Positions 14,930 through 25,151 are shown, counted from the stretch's first letter. The stretch: DNA of 64,000 nt from Rhizobium sp. BK251 (GCF_004345245.1 NZ_SLUQ01000016.1:1-64000); one strand, 5' to 3'. Notes: generated by a model not told the origin, from the sequence alone. Program-made: numbers and translations.

Positions 14930-16606
14930 TCACGCCGCCGCAGCTTTTTCCGCAAGCGCGCGCTCGACCGTTGCCTGAAGTTGCTCTTGTGTGAACGGCT
15001 TCATCATTCGCAACATTTGATGTAGGCCATGATCATCGGGAAGTTCGGCGTAGCCGGAGGCCAGAATTACCGGCAACCCGGGGAAGGATGAAAATATCTC
15101 GCGGGCAAGCTCCGCCCCCGTCATTCCCGGCATGGCGTGGTCAGTAATCACGAGATCGCACGGCCTGCCTTGAGATAGAAACTCGAGCGCTTGCGAAGCG
15201 GAAGATGCCTCCAGGGGTAGATGTCCCAGATCCTCCAGCATTGCAAGCGTTCCGATGCGAACCAATGCGTCGTCATCCACGACCAGCACTGCGAGCGAGG
15301 TTGAGGCGGTCAGCGAAGGCGTCATCGGCACTCGCTCCGCAGTCGATTCCACCCCCCCGGGGCCGTCCGCCACCGGCAGCCATAGCGAGACTGTCGTGCC
15401 AAAGCCTTTCCTGCTCGATATGGCGATCGAGCCTCCCGATTGGGCGGCTAGTCCTTGGATCATGGAGAGGCCGAGACCGGTCCCCTTCCCAACGCCCTTC
15501 GTGGTAAAAAACGGTTCTGCGGCGCGCAAAACTGTTTCCTCGTCCATTCCCTCACCCGTGTCGCTGACCGAAATGCGGATGAAATTTGCTTCATTGAGCG
15601 ACGCAGGTCGCCCTTCCGAGGTCAGGTCTGCATTGATCGTAACTACTCCACCGGCCTCCATGGCGTCGCGCGCATTGACAAAGAGATTGAGCAGCGCAAG
15701 TTCCAATTGATTGCTGTCGATGAGCAGCGGGGGAAGCCCCTCGGCGATCTCGTTTCGGATTTCTATTCTCGGACCGACGGCTTTGCTGAGCAGGTCTTGT
15801 ACGTTGTGAAACAGGGAAAGAAAATCCGTCGCCTGCGGCGTGAGTTCCTGCCGGCGTGCAAAGGCAAGCAGGCGTTGCGTGAGGGCGTTGCCGCGTTCGG
15901 CTGCCTGTATCGCATTGCCGATCAAGCGCTCAATCCGATCTTCAGCGGGCAGACGCTTCTTCAACAGGTTCAAGCTTCCTAGTATAGCCATCAGGAGATT
16001 GTTAAAATCGTGCGCCACGCCGCCGGTCAGGTGACCAATCGTGTCGAGTTTCTGAGCCTCGAAAAGCTGGGCCAGCGCTTCCTCTCGCTCTCTGGTTCTC
16101 TGTTCGATCCGGTGCTCGAGCTCTTCGTTTAGCTGGCGCAATTGGGCAGACGACGATTCGAGTTCCGCGGTCCTTTGGTGAACCCTCGCCTCAAGATCGG
16201 CATTCAGACGTTCCAGCTCCCTGGTCTTTCGATAGAGATCTACAAACACTCGAACCTTGGCCCTCAACACCTCGGGCACGATCGGCACAGAAACATAGTC
16301 GACGGCACCCGCAGCGTAACCACGCAATCGATCCGGCTCCGCCAGCATCACCGCCGAAACGAAGATGATTGCAGTGTTTTGATAGCGTGGGTGCTCACGG
16401 ATCATTGTTACGAGCTCGAAGCCGTCCTGCTCGGGCATGCACACATCAACGAGGATCACTGCGACTTCGGTGCGCAGCAGATGCTCGAATGCGTCGCGAG
16501 CCGACTGCGCCTTGATGAGGTTTTCTCCCAGCTCCTGCAGGATGACCTCGTAACTGAGGAGCTTTGCGGGTTGGTCGTCCACCAGCAGGATGTTGACAGG
16601 TTTCAC
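14930..16606 (-). CDS. Hybrid sensor kinase: receiver, coiled coil, kinase core, receiver
   Basis: The 558-residue soluble protein has an N-terminal receiver (phospho-acceptor D54 in ILVDVCMPEQDG) and a coiled coil (about 125-180). A HisKA domain follows with its histidine near 197 (GGVAHDFNNLL), then a HATPase (NLFVNARDAM, DTGEGMD, GTGLGLSMIQG) and a C-terminal receiver (about 435-550, VITDHAMPGM). The usual lysine of the first receiver is replaced (VSVPIVPE), which may alter its output. GGVAHDFNNLL is typical of the HWE-unrelated 'NtrB-like' hybrid kinases. It starts 9 bases after the giant kinase gene, so the two are co-transcribed and probably act in one phosphorelay. Confidence 0.9.
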   Translation of the reverse strand: MKPVNILLVDDQPAKLLSYEVILQELGENLIKAQSARDAFEHLLRTEVAVILVDVCMPEQDGFELVTMIREHPRYQNTAIIFVSAVMLAEPDRLRGYAAGAVDYVSVPIVPEVLRAKVRVFVDLYRKTRELERLNADLEARVHQRTAELESSSAQLRQLNEELEHRIEQRTREREEALAQLFEAQKLDTIGHLTGGVAHDFNNLLMAILGSLNLLKKRLPAEDRIERLIGNAIQAAERGNALTQRLLAFARRQELTPQATDFLSLFHNVQDLLSKAVGPRIEIRNEIAEGLPPLLIDSNQLELALLNLFVNARDAMEAGGVVTINADLTSEGRPASLNEANFIRISVSDTGEGMDEETVLRAAEPFFTTKGVGKGTGLGLSMIQGLAAQSGGSIAISSRKGFGTTVSLWLPVADGPGGVESTAERVPMTPSLTASTSLAVLVVDDDALVRIGTLAMLEDLGHLPLEASSASQALEFLSQGRPCDLVITDHAMPGMTGAELAREIFSSFPGLPVILASGYAELPDDHGLHQMLRMMKPFTQEQLQATVERALAEKAAAA

Positions 16607-16615
16607 GATTAGACC

Positions 16616-19600
16616 TCAGCGGTGTAGCCACATTCGCAGCGCCGAGAGGAGCTGTTCTGTGTTAACGGGCTTTGCCAGGTAATCGGATGCGCCCGCCTCC
16701 AGGCATCTCTCGCGGTCACCCTTCATAGCCTTTGCCGTCAGGGCAACAATGGGCAGGCGGCGGAACTCCGGCTCGGAGCGGATGACCTGCATGGTTTCAT
16801 AGCCGTCCATACCGGGCATCATGATGTCCATCAAGACAATCGCAATCGCGGGTTCGCTCTTGATGATGGCGATCGCTTCGCTTCCTGTCGTTGCGGTCAA
16901 GACCTTCATGCCGCGCCGCTCCAGTACGCTGCTGAGGGCGAAGATATTGCGTGCGTCGTCATCGACGAGCAGTACGGCTACGCCCACGAGGTCCTCGTCG
17001 GAACTGTGCAACTGCCGAAGCATGGTCTGCTTGGCGGGAGGCATGTCCGCGACCAGGCGATGAAGGAAGAGAGCCGTTTCGTCCAGCAAGCGCTCCGGCG
17101 ATTCAACACCCTTCACGACGACACTGCGCGCCATGCTGTGGAGTTGGGCATCTTCTTCGGCGGAAAGCTCGCGACCGGTGAAAACGACGACGGGCACTTC
17201 GCTGATGTCACTGTCGTCGCGCATGCGTTCCAGGACGTCGAAGCCGGACATGTCGGGAAGGGAAAGGTCGAGAACGATGCAGTCGACTGGATCGCGCTTG
17301 AGGATGGCGAGTGCCTCGGCACCAGAATTCGCGCTGCTGATGTCGATGTCATCATGTCCGAGAAGTGTTGTTACGCTCAACCGTTCTCGCTCGTCGTCCT
17401 CGACGAGGAGGAGGCGCTTGCGGCGAGGCTCAGCATAGGCTTTCAACCTTGAAAGGGCGCGTCCAAGTCCCTCAGGCGTCGTCGGCTTGCTCATGAAGGC
17501 AAAGGCTCCCCGCGTCAGGCCATGCTGGCAGTCCTCGTCAAGGCTGATGATTTGGACGGGGATGTGCCTGATTTCGGGATTCTGTTTCAGCTGGCTCAGA
17601 ACCGTCCAACCGAGCATGTCCGGGAGATAGATGTCGAGCGAGATCGCCGTTGGCTTGTATTCTTGCGCCAGGTTCAACGCCTCACTTCCACGCGTGGCGA
17701 CCAGGACCTTGAAACCGTTGTCGCGCGCCAGGTCGACCACGACGCGCGCATAGTGGGGGTCGTCCTCCACGACAAGAAGCACTGAGTCTCCCGATGTGAT
17801 GGCGTCCCGGTCGTCTTCGACTTGATCCGGCGTCATGTCGGTGCGCCGGCTCGGAACCGCCTCGGCGAGCCTTACGACATTACCCGGCGTGGGCACGGCG
17901 ATCGGCGCGACAGCGCCTGCCCCGACATAGGTAAGAGGCAGGTACAGGACGAAGGTGCTGCCGACGCCAGGGTTGCTGCGAAGCTGGATTTCCCCACCAA
18001 GCAGGTTCGCCAGTTCGCGGCTGATCGCGAGCCCAAGCCCGGTGCCGCCATACTTCCGGCTCGTGGAGGCGTCCGCCTGCTGGAACGCCTCGAAGATGAT
18101 ACGCTGCTTTTCTGGCGGTATGCCAATGCCGGTATCGGCCACCTCGAAGGCGATGACCGAAGGCGCGTGCTTCAGGGAAGGATGATCTGGAGACCACCCG
18201 CCCGTTACCGAGGTGACCCGCAATGTCACTCCGCCTTGAGCGGTGAACTTGAAGGCATTCGAAAGAAGGTTTTTGAGAATCTGTTGAAGGCGCTTCGAGT
18301 CGGTGATGATGCTCCGCGTGACATCCTGACCGACCTCCACTGAAAAGGCGAGGCTGCGATTTTCCGCCTCGTGCCTGAACGGCCGTGCCATGACCTCAAG
18401 GAGATTGGCGATGAAGATCTCTTCCGCGTCCACAGACACGGTTCCGGATTCGATCTTCGACAGGTCGAGGATGTCGCTGATGAGATTGAGAAGATCCGTT
18501 CCGGCCCCGTGAATCGTCTTTGCAAACTCGACTTGCTTCAGGCTGAGATTGCCTTCGGGATTATCTCCGAGCTGCTGACCGAGGATGAGTATCGAATTCA
18601 GGGGCGTGCGCAGTTCGTGGGACATGTTGGCGAGGAACTCGGACTTGTATTTGGACGTCAGCGCAAGTTCCGTCGCCTTTTCCTCCAGGGCGCGCCGGGC
18701 CTGCTCGATCTCCTGGTTCTTGGCCTCGACTTCGACGTTTCGTTCTGCGAGCTGCTGGGCTTTCTGCTCGAGCTGGTCGTTCGTTTGCTGAAGCTCGCGC
18801 TGCTGGGTCTGGAGTTCGGTGGCAAGCTGTTGCGACTGCTTGAGCAGGCCCTCGGTCTGCATGGTCGCTTCAATGGAGTTGAGGACGATACCGATCGAGG
18901 TGGTCAGCTGGTCAAGGAACGCTATCTGCAGCCCGGTGAATTCGCCCGTAGACGCAAGTTCGATGACCGCCTTGACCTGCCCCTCGAAGTGGACAGGAAG
19001 CACGATGGCACTTCTTGGAAGCGTAGAGAAAATGCCTGATGTTATGGGCACGACGTTGTCGGGAAGATCCGTGATGAGGATGCGCTTCGCGTCGCTTGCG
19101 CATTGGCCCGCAAGTCCCTGGCCGAAGGCGAGCTTCGCCGGATGCGCTGTCTCTAAGCCCTGCGCGTACACGGAAAGGAGGGACAAAGTCGGCTGCGGCT
19201 CATCCGCATCCACCTGATAGATCACGCCTTGATGCGCGTTAACGAGCGGCGCAAGTTCGGAGAGCAGCATCTTTCCGACGAGCGTGAGATCGCGCTGTCC
19301 CTGCAGCATATTGGTGAAGCGCGCGAGGTTCGTCTTGAGCCAGTCCTGCTCCGTGTTACGCTCCGTCGTCAGACGCAGGTTGTCGATCATGGTGTTGATA
19401 TTGTCCTTGAGCTCGGCGACTTCGCCGCGCGCCTCGACCTGGATCGAGCGTGTCAGGTCTCCCTTGGTCACCGCCGTCGCGACCTCCGCAATCGCCCTCA
19501 CCTGCGTCGTGAGGTTCGCCGCCAGGAGGTTGACGTTTCCGGTCAGATCCTTCCATGTCCCTGCCGTGCCAGGGACGTTGGCCTGCCCGCCGAGGCGGCC

Positions 19601-22600
19601 TTCCACGCCCACTTCGCGGGCGACGGTCGTCACCTGGTCAGCAAAGGTCGCCAGCGTATTCGTCATGTTGTTGATCGTTTCGGCAAGGGCTGCCACTTCA
19701 CCCTTGGAGGCAACGGTCAGGTTCTGCTTGAGATCGCCGTTTGCCACGGCGGTCACCACTTTGACGATGCCGCGCACCTGTTCGGTGAGGTTCGCGGCCA
19801 TCACGTTGACTGTGTCGGTCAGGTCCTTCCATGTCCCGGCCACGCCCGGCACCTGCGCCTGGCCGCCGAGCTTGCCTTCCGTCCCAACCTCGCGCGCGAC
19901 GCGGGTCACCTCTCCGGCAAAGGCGTTGAGCTGGTCCACCATCGTATTGATGGTGTTCTTGAGTTCGAGGATTTCGCCCTTCACGTCGACGGTGATCTTG
20001 CGCGACAGGTCGCCACGGGCCACGGCGGTCGTGACCTCGGCGATGTTGCGCACCTGCGTCGTCAGGTTTGCGGCAAGCAGGTTGACGTTGTCGGTCAGAT
20101 CCTTCCACGTCCCGGCGACGCCGGGCACGACGGCCTGACCGCCCAGCCGGCCGTCGGTGCCGACCTCACGCGCCACGCGCGTCACCTCGCCCGCGAAGGA
20201 GCGCAGCTGGTCGACCATGGTGTTGAGCGTGTCCTTGAGCAGGAGGATTTCGCCACGCACGTCGACAGTGATCTTGCGCGACAGATCGCCGTTGGCGATC
20301 GCGGTTGCCACCTCGGCGATGTTGCGCACCTGCGCCGTCAGATTGCCAGCCATCGAGTTCACGCTGTCGGTGAGATCCTTCCAGGTGCCGGCAACGCCGG
20401 GGACTTCGGCCTGACCGCCGAGCTTGCCTTCCGTCCCCACCTCGCGGGCCACGCGGGTCACCTCGCCTGCGAAGGCGTTGAGCTGGTCCACCATCGTATT
20501 GATGGTGTTCTTGAGTTCCAGGATTTCACCCTTCACGTCGACGGTGATCTTGCGCGACAGGTCGCCGCGAGCCACGGCTGTTGTCACCTCGGCAATGTTG
20601 CGCACCTGTCCCGTCAGGTTCGATGCCATGGAGTTGACATTCTCGGTCAGGTCCTTCCAGGTGCCCGCAACGCCCGGAACCTGGGCCTGTCCGCCAAGTT
20701 TGCCTTCCGTACCAACTTCGCGAGCGACGCGCGTCACTTCCGACGCGAACCGGTTGAGCTGGTCCACCATCGTGTTGAGGGTCTCCTTGAGTTCGAGAAT
20801 CTCGCCCGAGACCGAAACAGTAATCTTCTTCGAGAGGTCTCCATTGGCGATCGCGGTCGAGACTTCCGCAATGTTGCGCACCTGGGCGGTCAGGTTCCCG
20901 GCCATGAAGTTGACGCTGTCAGTCAAATCCTTCCAGGTGCCAGCGACCCCGAGCACATTGGCCTGTCCGCCGAGCCGTCCTTCGGTCCCGACCTCGCGGG
21001 CCACGCGGGTCACCTCGCCCGCAAAACCGTTGAGCTGATCCACCATAGTGTTGATGGTTTCCTTCAGGCCGAGGATTTCGCCAGAGACGCTCACGGTGAT
21101 CTTCTTTGAGAGGTCGCCCTGCGCAACGGCGGTGGCCACCTCGGCGATATTGCGCACCTGGGCTGTCAGGTTGGACGCCATGGAATTTACAGAATCGGTG
21201 AGGTCTTTCCATGTGCCCGCGACGCCGCGAACGTTCGCCTGTCCGCCGAGCTGACCCTCAGTACCCACCTCGCGCGCGACACGCGTGACTTCCGAGGCGA
21301 ATGCATTGAGCTGGTCGACCGTCGTATTGATCGTCTCCTTCAGCTCGAGGATTTCGCCCTTCACATCGACGGTAATCTTTTTTGACAGGTCGCCGTTGGC
21401 GATGGCGGTTGAAACTTCCGCGATATTGCGCACCTGGGCGGTCAGGTTTCCTGCCATCGAGTTGACGTTTTCGGTGAGATCCTTCCAGGTGCCGGCCACG
21501 CCGAGCACATTCGCCTGCCCGCCGAGCCGTCCTTCCGTCCCGACTTCGCGCGCGACGCGTGTGACTTCCGAGGCAAAGGCGTTGAGCTGGTCGACCATCG
21601 TGTTGATGGTCTCCTTCAGCTCGAGGATCTCGCCGGAGACCGTGACCGTAATCTTCTTCGACAGGTCTCCGTTGGCGATTGCTGTTGAAACATCCGCGAT
21701 ATTGCGTACCTGTGCGGTCAAGTTGGACGCCATCGAATTGACGTTGTCAGTCAGGTCCTTCCAGGTGCCGGCCACCCCCGGTACCTGCGCCTGTCCGCCA
21801 AGCCGGCCCTCCGTGCCCACCTCGCGAGCGACACGCGTGACCTCGCCGGCAAAGCCGTTGAGCTGATCGACCATTGTGTTGATGGTCTCCTTCAACTCGA
21901 GAATTTCGCCCGAGACGTCGACCGTGATCTTTCGGGAAAGGTCGCCGCGCGCAACCGCGGTTGTGACCTGCGCGATGTTGCGAACCTGTGCGGTCAGATT
22001 GCCGCACATGGCGTTGACAGAATCCGTCAGATCCTTCCAGGTGCCGGCAACACCAGGCACCAGCGCTTGTCCGCCGAGCTTGCCTTCGGTGCCAACCTCG
22101 CGGGCAACGCGTGTGACCTCCGATGCGAAAGAACGCAGCTGGTCGACCATCGTGTTGATGGCTTCCTTCAGCTGGAGGATTTCGCCGCGCACGTCGACCG
22201 TGATTTTCTTCGAGAGGTCGCCGTTCGCCACAGCGATCGTGACTTCCGCAATGTTGCGCACCTGTGCGGTCAGGTTGGAGGCCATGGAGTTGACGCTTTC
22301 CGTCAGGTCCTTCCAGACACCGGTCACTTCCGACACCTGCGCCTGCCCGCCCAGCTTCCCGTCCGTTCCAACCTCACGCGCAACACGCGTTACCTCCGAG
22401 GTGAACACGCTCAGCTGCTTGATCATGGTGTTGACGATGTCGGCCGAGCGCAGGAACTCCCCCCTCAAGGGTCGTCCATCCACATCAAGTGGGACCGTCT
22501 GTAGCAGGTCGCCCTTGGCGACTGCGGTGATCGTACGCGTTACCGCGGTCGTCGGCCACAAGAGATCGTCGATAAGATGATTGATCGACGTCTCCATCTC

Positions 22601-22918
22601 TGACCAGGAGCCCTCCGAAAGACCAAGTCGGACGCGTGTGCTCGTCCGGCCCTCGCGACCCACGACCTGTCCGACGCGTTCCAGCTGCTGCGCCATGCGC
22701 TGATTGGCGGCGATAATGTCATTGAGTGCATCCGCAACCTTGCCGGACACCCCGGTCAAATCAGAGCGCATTCTTGCGGAAAATTCCCCGCGTCTGGCTG
22801 CTGCGAGGACTTCGAGGAGGGCGCTTGCATCGACGCTCCCAATTGCCTTGCTGCTTTCCCCGCCAGGGGCATCGGGATTGGCAACATCACGCGGGAGTTC
22901 ACTGGTACTTCTACTCAC
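16616..22918 (-). CDS. Giant multi-HAMP hybrid histidine kinase with GAF and three receivers
   Basis: About 2100 residues with no transmembrane segment. Eleven near-identical 92-residue HAMP units occupy about residues 181-1192 (numbered from the ATG at 22933; each has VTRVAREVGTEGKLGGQA and GTWKDLTDSVN), after more diverged HAMP-like segments. Next come a GAF domain (about 1210-1370), a coiled coil, HisKA (H about 1444, FLANMSHELRTP), HATPase (about 1540-1670, DTGIGIPP, GGTGLGLAIS) and three receivers (about 1716, 1841 and 1981 onward). The GTG at 22918 is preferred because GGAGGGG precedes it; ATG at 22933 would add five residues. The architecture matches the fungal Nik1/Os-1 osmosensing class and its bacterial relatives. 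Confidence 0.93.
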   Translation of the reverse strand: MSRSTSELPRDVANPDAPGGESSKAIGSVDASALLEVLAAARRGEFSARMRSDLTGVSGKVADALNDIIAANQRMAQQLERVGQVVGREGRTSTRVRLGLSEGSWSEMETSINHLIDDLLWPTTAVTRTITAVAKGDLLQTVPLDVDGRPLRGEFLRSADIVNTMIKQLSVFTSEVTRVAREVGTDGKLGGQAQVSEVTGVWKDLTESVNSMASNLTAQVRNIAEVTIAVANGDLSKKITVDVRGEILQLKEAINTMVDQLRSFASEVTRVAREVGTEGKLGGQALVPGVAGTWKDLTDSVNAMCGNLTAQVRNIAQVTTAVARGDLSRKITVDVSGEILELKETINTMVDQLNGFAGEVTRVAREVGTEGRLGGQAQVPGVAGTWKDLTDNVNSMASNLTAQVRNIADVSTAIANGDLSKKITVTVSGEILELKETINTMVDQLNAFASEVTRVAREVGTEGRLGGQANVLGVAGTWKDLTENVNSMAGNLTAQVRNIAEVSTAIANGDLSKKITVDVKGEILELKETINTTVDQLNAFASEVTRVAREVGTEGQLGGQANVRGVAGTWKDLTDSVNSMASNLTAQVRNIAEVATAVAQGDLSKKITVSVSGEILGLKETINTMVDQLNGFAGEVTRVAREVGTEGRLGGQANVLGVAGTWKDLTDSVNFMAGNLTAQVRNIAEVSTAIANGDLSKKITVSVSGEILELKETLNTMVDQLNRFASEVTRVAREVGTEGKLGGQAQVPGVAGTWKDLTENVNSMASNLTGQVRNIAEVTTAVARGDLSRKITVDVKGEILELKNTINTMVDQLNAFAGEVTRVAREVGTEGKLGGQAEVPGVAGTWKDLTDSVNSMAGNLTAQVRNIAEVATAIANGDLSRKITVDVRGEILLLKDTLNTMVDQLRSFAGEVTRVAREVGTDGRLGGQAVVPGVAGTWKDLTDNVNLLAANLTTQVRNIAEVTTAVARGDLSRKITVDVKGEILELKNTINTMVDQLNAFAGEVTRVAREVGTEGKLGGQAQVPGVAGTWKDLTDTVNVMAANLTEQVRGIVKVVTAVANGDLKQNLTVASKGEVAALAETINNMTNTLATFADQVTTVAREVGVEGRLGGQANVPGTAGTWKDLTGNVNLLAANLTTQVRAIAEVATAVTKGDLTRSIQVEARGEVAELKDNINTMIDNLRLTTERNTEQDWLKTNLARFTNMLQGQRDLTLVGKMLLSELAPLVNAHQGVIYQVDADEPQPTLSLLSVYAQGLETAHPAKLAFGQGLAGQCASDAKRILITDLPDNVVPITSGIFSTLPRSAIVLPVHFEGQVKAVIELASTGEFTGLQIAFLDQLTTSIGIVLNSIEATMQTEGLLKQSQQLATELQTQQRELQQTNDQLEQKAQQLAERNVEVEAKNQEIEQARRALEEKATELALTSKYKSEFLANMSHELRTPLNSILILGQQLGDNPEGNLSLKQVEFAKTIHGAGTDLLNLISDILDLSKIESGTVSVDAEEIFIANLLEVMARPFRHEAENRSLAFSVEVGQDVTRSIITDSKRLQQILKNLLSNAFKFTAQGGVTLRVTSVTGGWSPDHPSLKHAPSVIAFEVADTGIGIPPEKQRIIFEAFQQADASTSRKYGGTGLGLAISRELANLLGGEIQLRSNPGVGSTFVLYLPLTYVGAGAVAPIAVPTPGNVVRLAEAVPSRRTDMTPDQVEDDRDAITSGDSVLLVVEDDPHYARVVVDLARDNGFKVLVATRGSEALNLAQEYKPTAISLDIYLPDMLGWTVLSQLKQNPEIRHIPVQIISLDEDCQHGLTRGAFAFMSKPTTPEGLGRALSRLKAYAEPRRKRLLLVEDDERERLSVTTLLGHDDIDISSANSGAEALAILKRDPVDCIVLDLSLPDMSGFDVLERMRDDSDISEVPVVVFTGRELSAEEDAQLHSMARSVVVKGVESPERLLDETALFLHRLVADMPPAKQTMLRQLHSSDEDLVGVAVLLVDDDARNIFALSSVLERRGMKVLTATTGSEAIAIIKSEPAIAIVLMDIMMPGMDGYETMQVIRSEPEFRRLPIVALTAKAMKGDRERCLEAGASDYLAKPVNTEQLLSALRMWLHR
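19358..22393 (-). repeat. Eleven tandem 276-bp repeats encoding HAMP units
   Basis: Eleven in-frame 276-bp units encode 92-residue HAMP modules. The eleventh (near 19358-19633) and the first are the most diverged; the central ones differ at few residues. The similarity makes the tract prone to unit gain or loss by recombination and to assembly collapse. Confidence 0.93.
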
Positions 22919-23212
22919 AAAAGGCCCCTCCATCTGATCGCTGATAAACTAGGGCCAGCTTAGCGAATTGCCACCGCGCGGCGTCGGTTTGATTGTGATG
23001 ATGAAGGAACGAGTTTTCAAAGCGCTATCGAGTGCGTTGCGGGCAGAGTCACTCCGTGAGACGCAGTTCACGATGAGACGACCAAGGCCGTCAATAGCGA
23101 CACGTCTTAATCGAGCAGGCCTGGCCGCGGCGCAGATCCCGTCCATCCTGCGTGGCCGACCGGGGAAATATGGATGCCATCGTGCGACAGTCACCCGTCT
23201 CGTTCGAGCTCG

Positions 23213-24445
23213 TCAGTATTTCGCGTCCCAATCGAATACGCTGCGCCCGTCCAGGGCAAGCGAATCTCGAAGCTCGTCCGCAACAATCTCCTTGAGATCA
23301 GGCCCTGTCGCGTATCTTTCCAGCCGGCGAGCCTGAGTATCCAGTCGTTGAAGAGCTGCCAGCTCATCGGCGTAGCCCAGCTTGCCCTTCGATATTGCCG
23401 ACTTCATCACCTTGATAGTCTCGTCATAGACTTTGAGCGGCACCGGAAACGGATGTCGGTCCTTACCGCCATGCGCCAGAGAAAATCTTGCAGGGTCGGA
23501 GAAGCGGCACGGGGCGCCGTGCACGATTTCGGCGACCATCGCAAGCGCCTTGATCGTGCGCGCACCGACGCCGGGTACCAGCAGAAGATCTTCGTAATCT
23601 GCCGGTCCCCGATCCGCCGCAGCCGCGAGATTGGAATGAAGCCGCCTGATATTGATGTCCTGCGCTCGAACGTCGTGGTGTTCGGGCATCACCAGATGCG
23701 GGAGCAGGGGCTGGGATTCTTCCTTCGGCTGAAACTGTCTCGAAAGAGCGACTGTCTCATGAACGATGCGGTCCGGCCCCAGATCCGCCAACAGGCTGAG
23801 TTGGCTCAGACGAGACTGGGTCGCCCGGCGATCCGCAAGATTGATGATGTTGCCCTGGTTGCGGCCCTCGATTGCGCTGTGGGGAGAATCGACAAAGCTC
23901 GCCAGGCCCTCGGACAACCAATGATATCGCCGGGCCTGGCGGATGGCATCATTCATTCCCTGCTGGACGACGACCCAATGACCGTCATCGGAGACAATGA
24001 AACCGTGGAGGTAGAGTTCGAAACCATCCTGCACCGCGGCGCCATCGACCTTGGCGACCAATCGGCTGACATTTGCGAGGGCTGACCCGTCGATGCCAAC
24101 CTTGTTGCCAACTTCGGCAAGTTCCTGGGGTGTCTGGCGGGATTGGGAACCTCGGCCGCCGCAGACATGAAGGCCTAGTTCACCAGATCGTGGCCGAAGA
24201 CCGCGCTTCATCGCTGCCAGCACGCTCGTGGTGATGCCTGATGAATGCCAGTCCATCCCCATGACAGAGCCGAAAGACTGGAACCAGAAGGGATGGGACA
24301 GCCTTCGCAGAAATTCGTCCCGCCCGTAGTGATGTATGATTGCTTCGGCAATCAGAACGCCGAGTTTCGTCATGCGTTCACTGAGCCACTGGGGCACGCG
24401 TCCGCTATGAAGCGGCAAGTCTGCACTTCCAGCACGTCTCGACAT
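23213..24445 (-). CDS. DUF763 domain-containing protein
   Basis: The full-length 410-residue protein opens with the family signature RAGSADLPLHSGRVPQWL, followed by HPFWFQSFGSVMGMDWHSSGITTSVLAAMK. A C-terminal segment contains a helix-hairpin-helix-like LLLVPGVGARTIKALAMVAE, suggesting nucleic-acid binding. DUF763 proteins are widespread in archaea and bacteria. Their N-terminal part has been suggested to be nuclease-like, but no activity is established. The gene stands alone; the preceding ribosome site is weak, so the start is the least certain part. Confidence 0.85.
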   Translation of the reverse strand: MSRRAGSADLPLHSGRVPQWLSERMTKLGVLIAEAIIHHYGRDEFLRRLSHPFWFQSFGSVMGMDWHSSGITTSVLAAMKRGLRPRSGELGLHVCGGRGSQSRQTPQELAEVGNKVGIDGSALANVSRLVAKVDGAAVQDGFELYLHGFIVSDDGHWVVVQQGMNDAIRQARRYHWLSEGLASFVDSPHSAIEGRNQGNIINLADRRATQSRLSQLSLLADLGPDRIVHETVALSRQFQPKEESQPLLPHLVMPEHHDVRAQDINIRRLHSNLAAAADRGPADYEDLLLVPGVGARTIKALAMVAEIVHGAPCRFSDPARFSLAHGGKDRHPFPVPLKVYDETIKVMKSAISKGKLGYADELAALQRLDTQARRLERYATGPDLKEIVADELRDSLALDGRSVFDWDAKY

Positions 24446-24956
24446 GACTCGTTATTAGGCCACCGAGCTCAAGGGCGCAACGGCTTAGGCCGTAGCGACC
24501 CGCGACCCAAGATAGTGGGCTAGCCGACGTGACGATTGCTCCCGTCGCAAGGCCGCTATCGCAAGTGGCATCCAGGCCCAAGGCGTCCCTGCCGAAATGA
24601 GCCACCACATCACAATCGCGCATTGCGCGACGGGTAGAGCAGGATTTATTGCGGGACGCCCTCAGAATCTACGGTAGCGAAATGCAGCTTATGAGAGCAT
24701 ATTGTTAAAGCAACTCACTGCCGACCTGCCCAAAGTCGGCCAAAGCCCCGGCCCGCCCCCCAGCCGTATGCCGGGGCTTCTCTTTGCCCGAAGCCCTTGA
24801 ATTGCTGAAGCAGACCTACCAGTAACGTCTCGGCAAGTTCAACGATGTGGCTATCGATGGAGCGGCTCGTGCGGCGAAGATTGGTCTCGCCATTAATGGT
24901 GAGGTGGACATTCTCCCGTCTTGCATCCAAGAACCGAAAAAGAAGGAAGGGCAACG
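24446..24956. other. Divergent intergenic region with one hairpin
   Basis: No gene is supported over about 510 bases. AAGCCCCGGC near 24743-24752 pairs with GCCGGGGCTT near 24770-24779, forming a 10-bp stem with a loop of about 17 bases. No T tract follows, and no transcript is known to enter it. Confidence 0.45.
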
Positions 24957-25151
24957 ATGGGTCATCGCCTGCTTGCGTGCGTGCTCTATGGCTTCGTCTT
25001 GATTGCGATCGCTGGAATTCTTCTCAAGGTCGCAGAGATCTTTGATCTGTCACAGGCGCGTTTCCCTTCCAACATTCAAGCCAGTCGCAGAAGGACATCA
25101 GATGACGGACATTCCCGATATCCACGTCAAATCAATCAACGGCTTCGGTGA
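24957..25151 (+). CDS. Small membrane protein (64 aa)
   Basis: AAGGAAGG (24943-24950) lies 6 bases before ATG. Residues 3-26 (HRLLACVLYGFVLIAIAGILLKV) form one transmembrane helix. The tail is polar and overlaps the next gene by 50 bases in another frame. The good ribosome site and hydrophobic helix favour a real gene, while the odd basic tail leaves room for a shorter or non-coding alternative. Function unknown. Confidence 0.45.
   Translation: MGHRLLACVLYGFVLIAIAGILLKVAEIFDLSQARFPSNIQASRRRTSDDGHSRYPRQINQRLR

Noticed and set aside
19229..21109. Long forward-strand frame (626 codons) opposite the giant kinase, and others at 21876-22580
   Set aside because: They are antisense shadows of the conserved 276-bp repeats with high GC; no ribosome sites, and the repetitive histidine/arginine-rich products are typical of reverse-frame artefacts.
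19358..22393. Regular repeats that could suggest a CRISPR array
   Set aside because: Units are 276 bp, coding, in frame and without unique spacers; they encode HAMP domains.
24715..24954. Reverse frame of 79 codons beginning MPFLLF
   Set aside because: TTG start without ribosome site; it spans a GC-rich hairpin and has no family.
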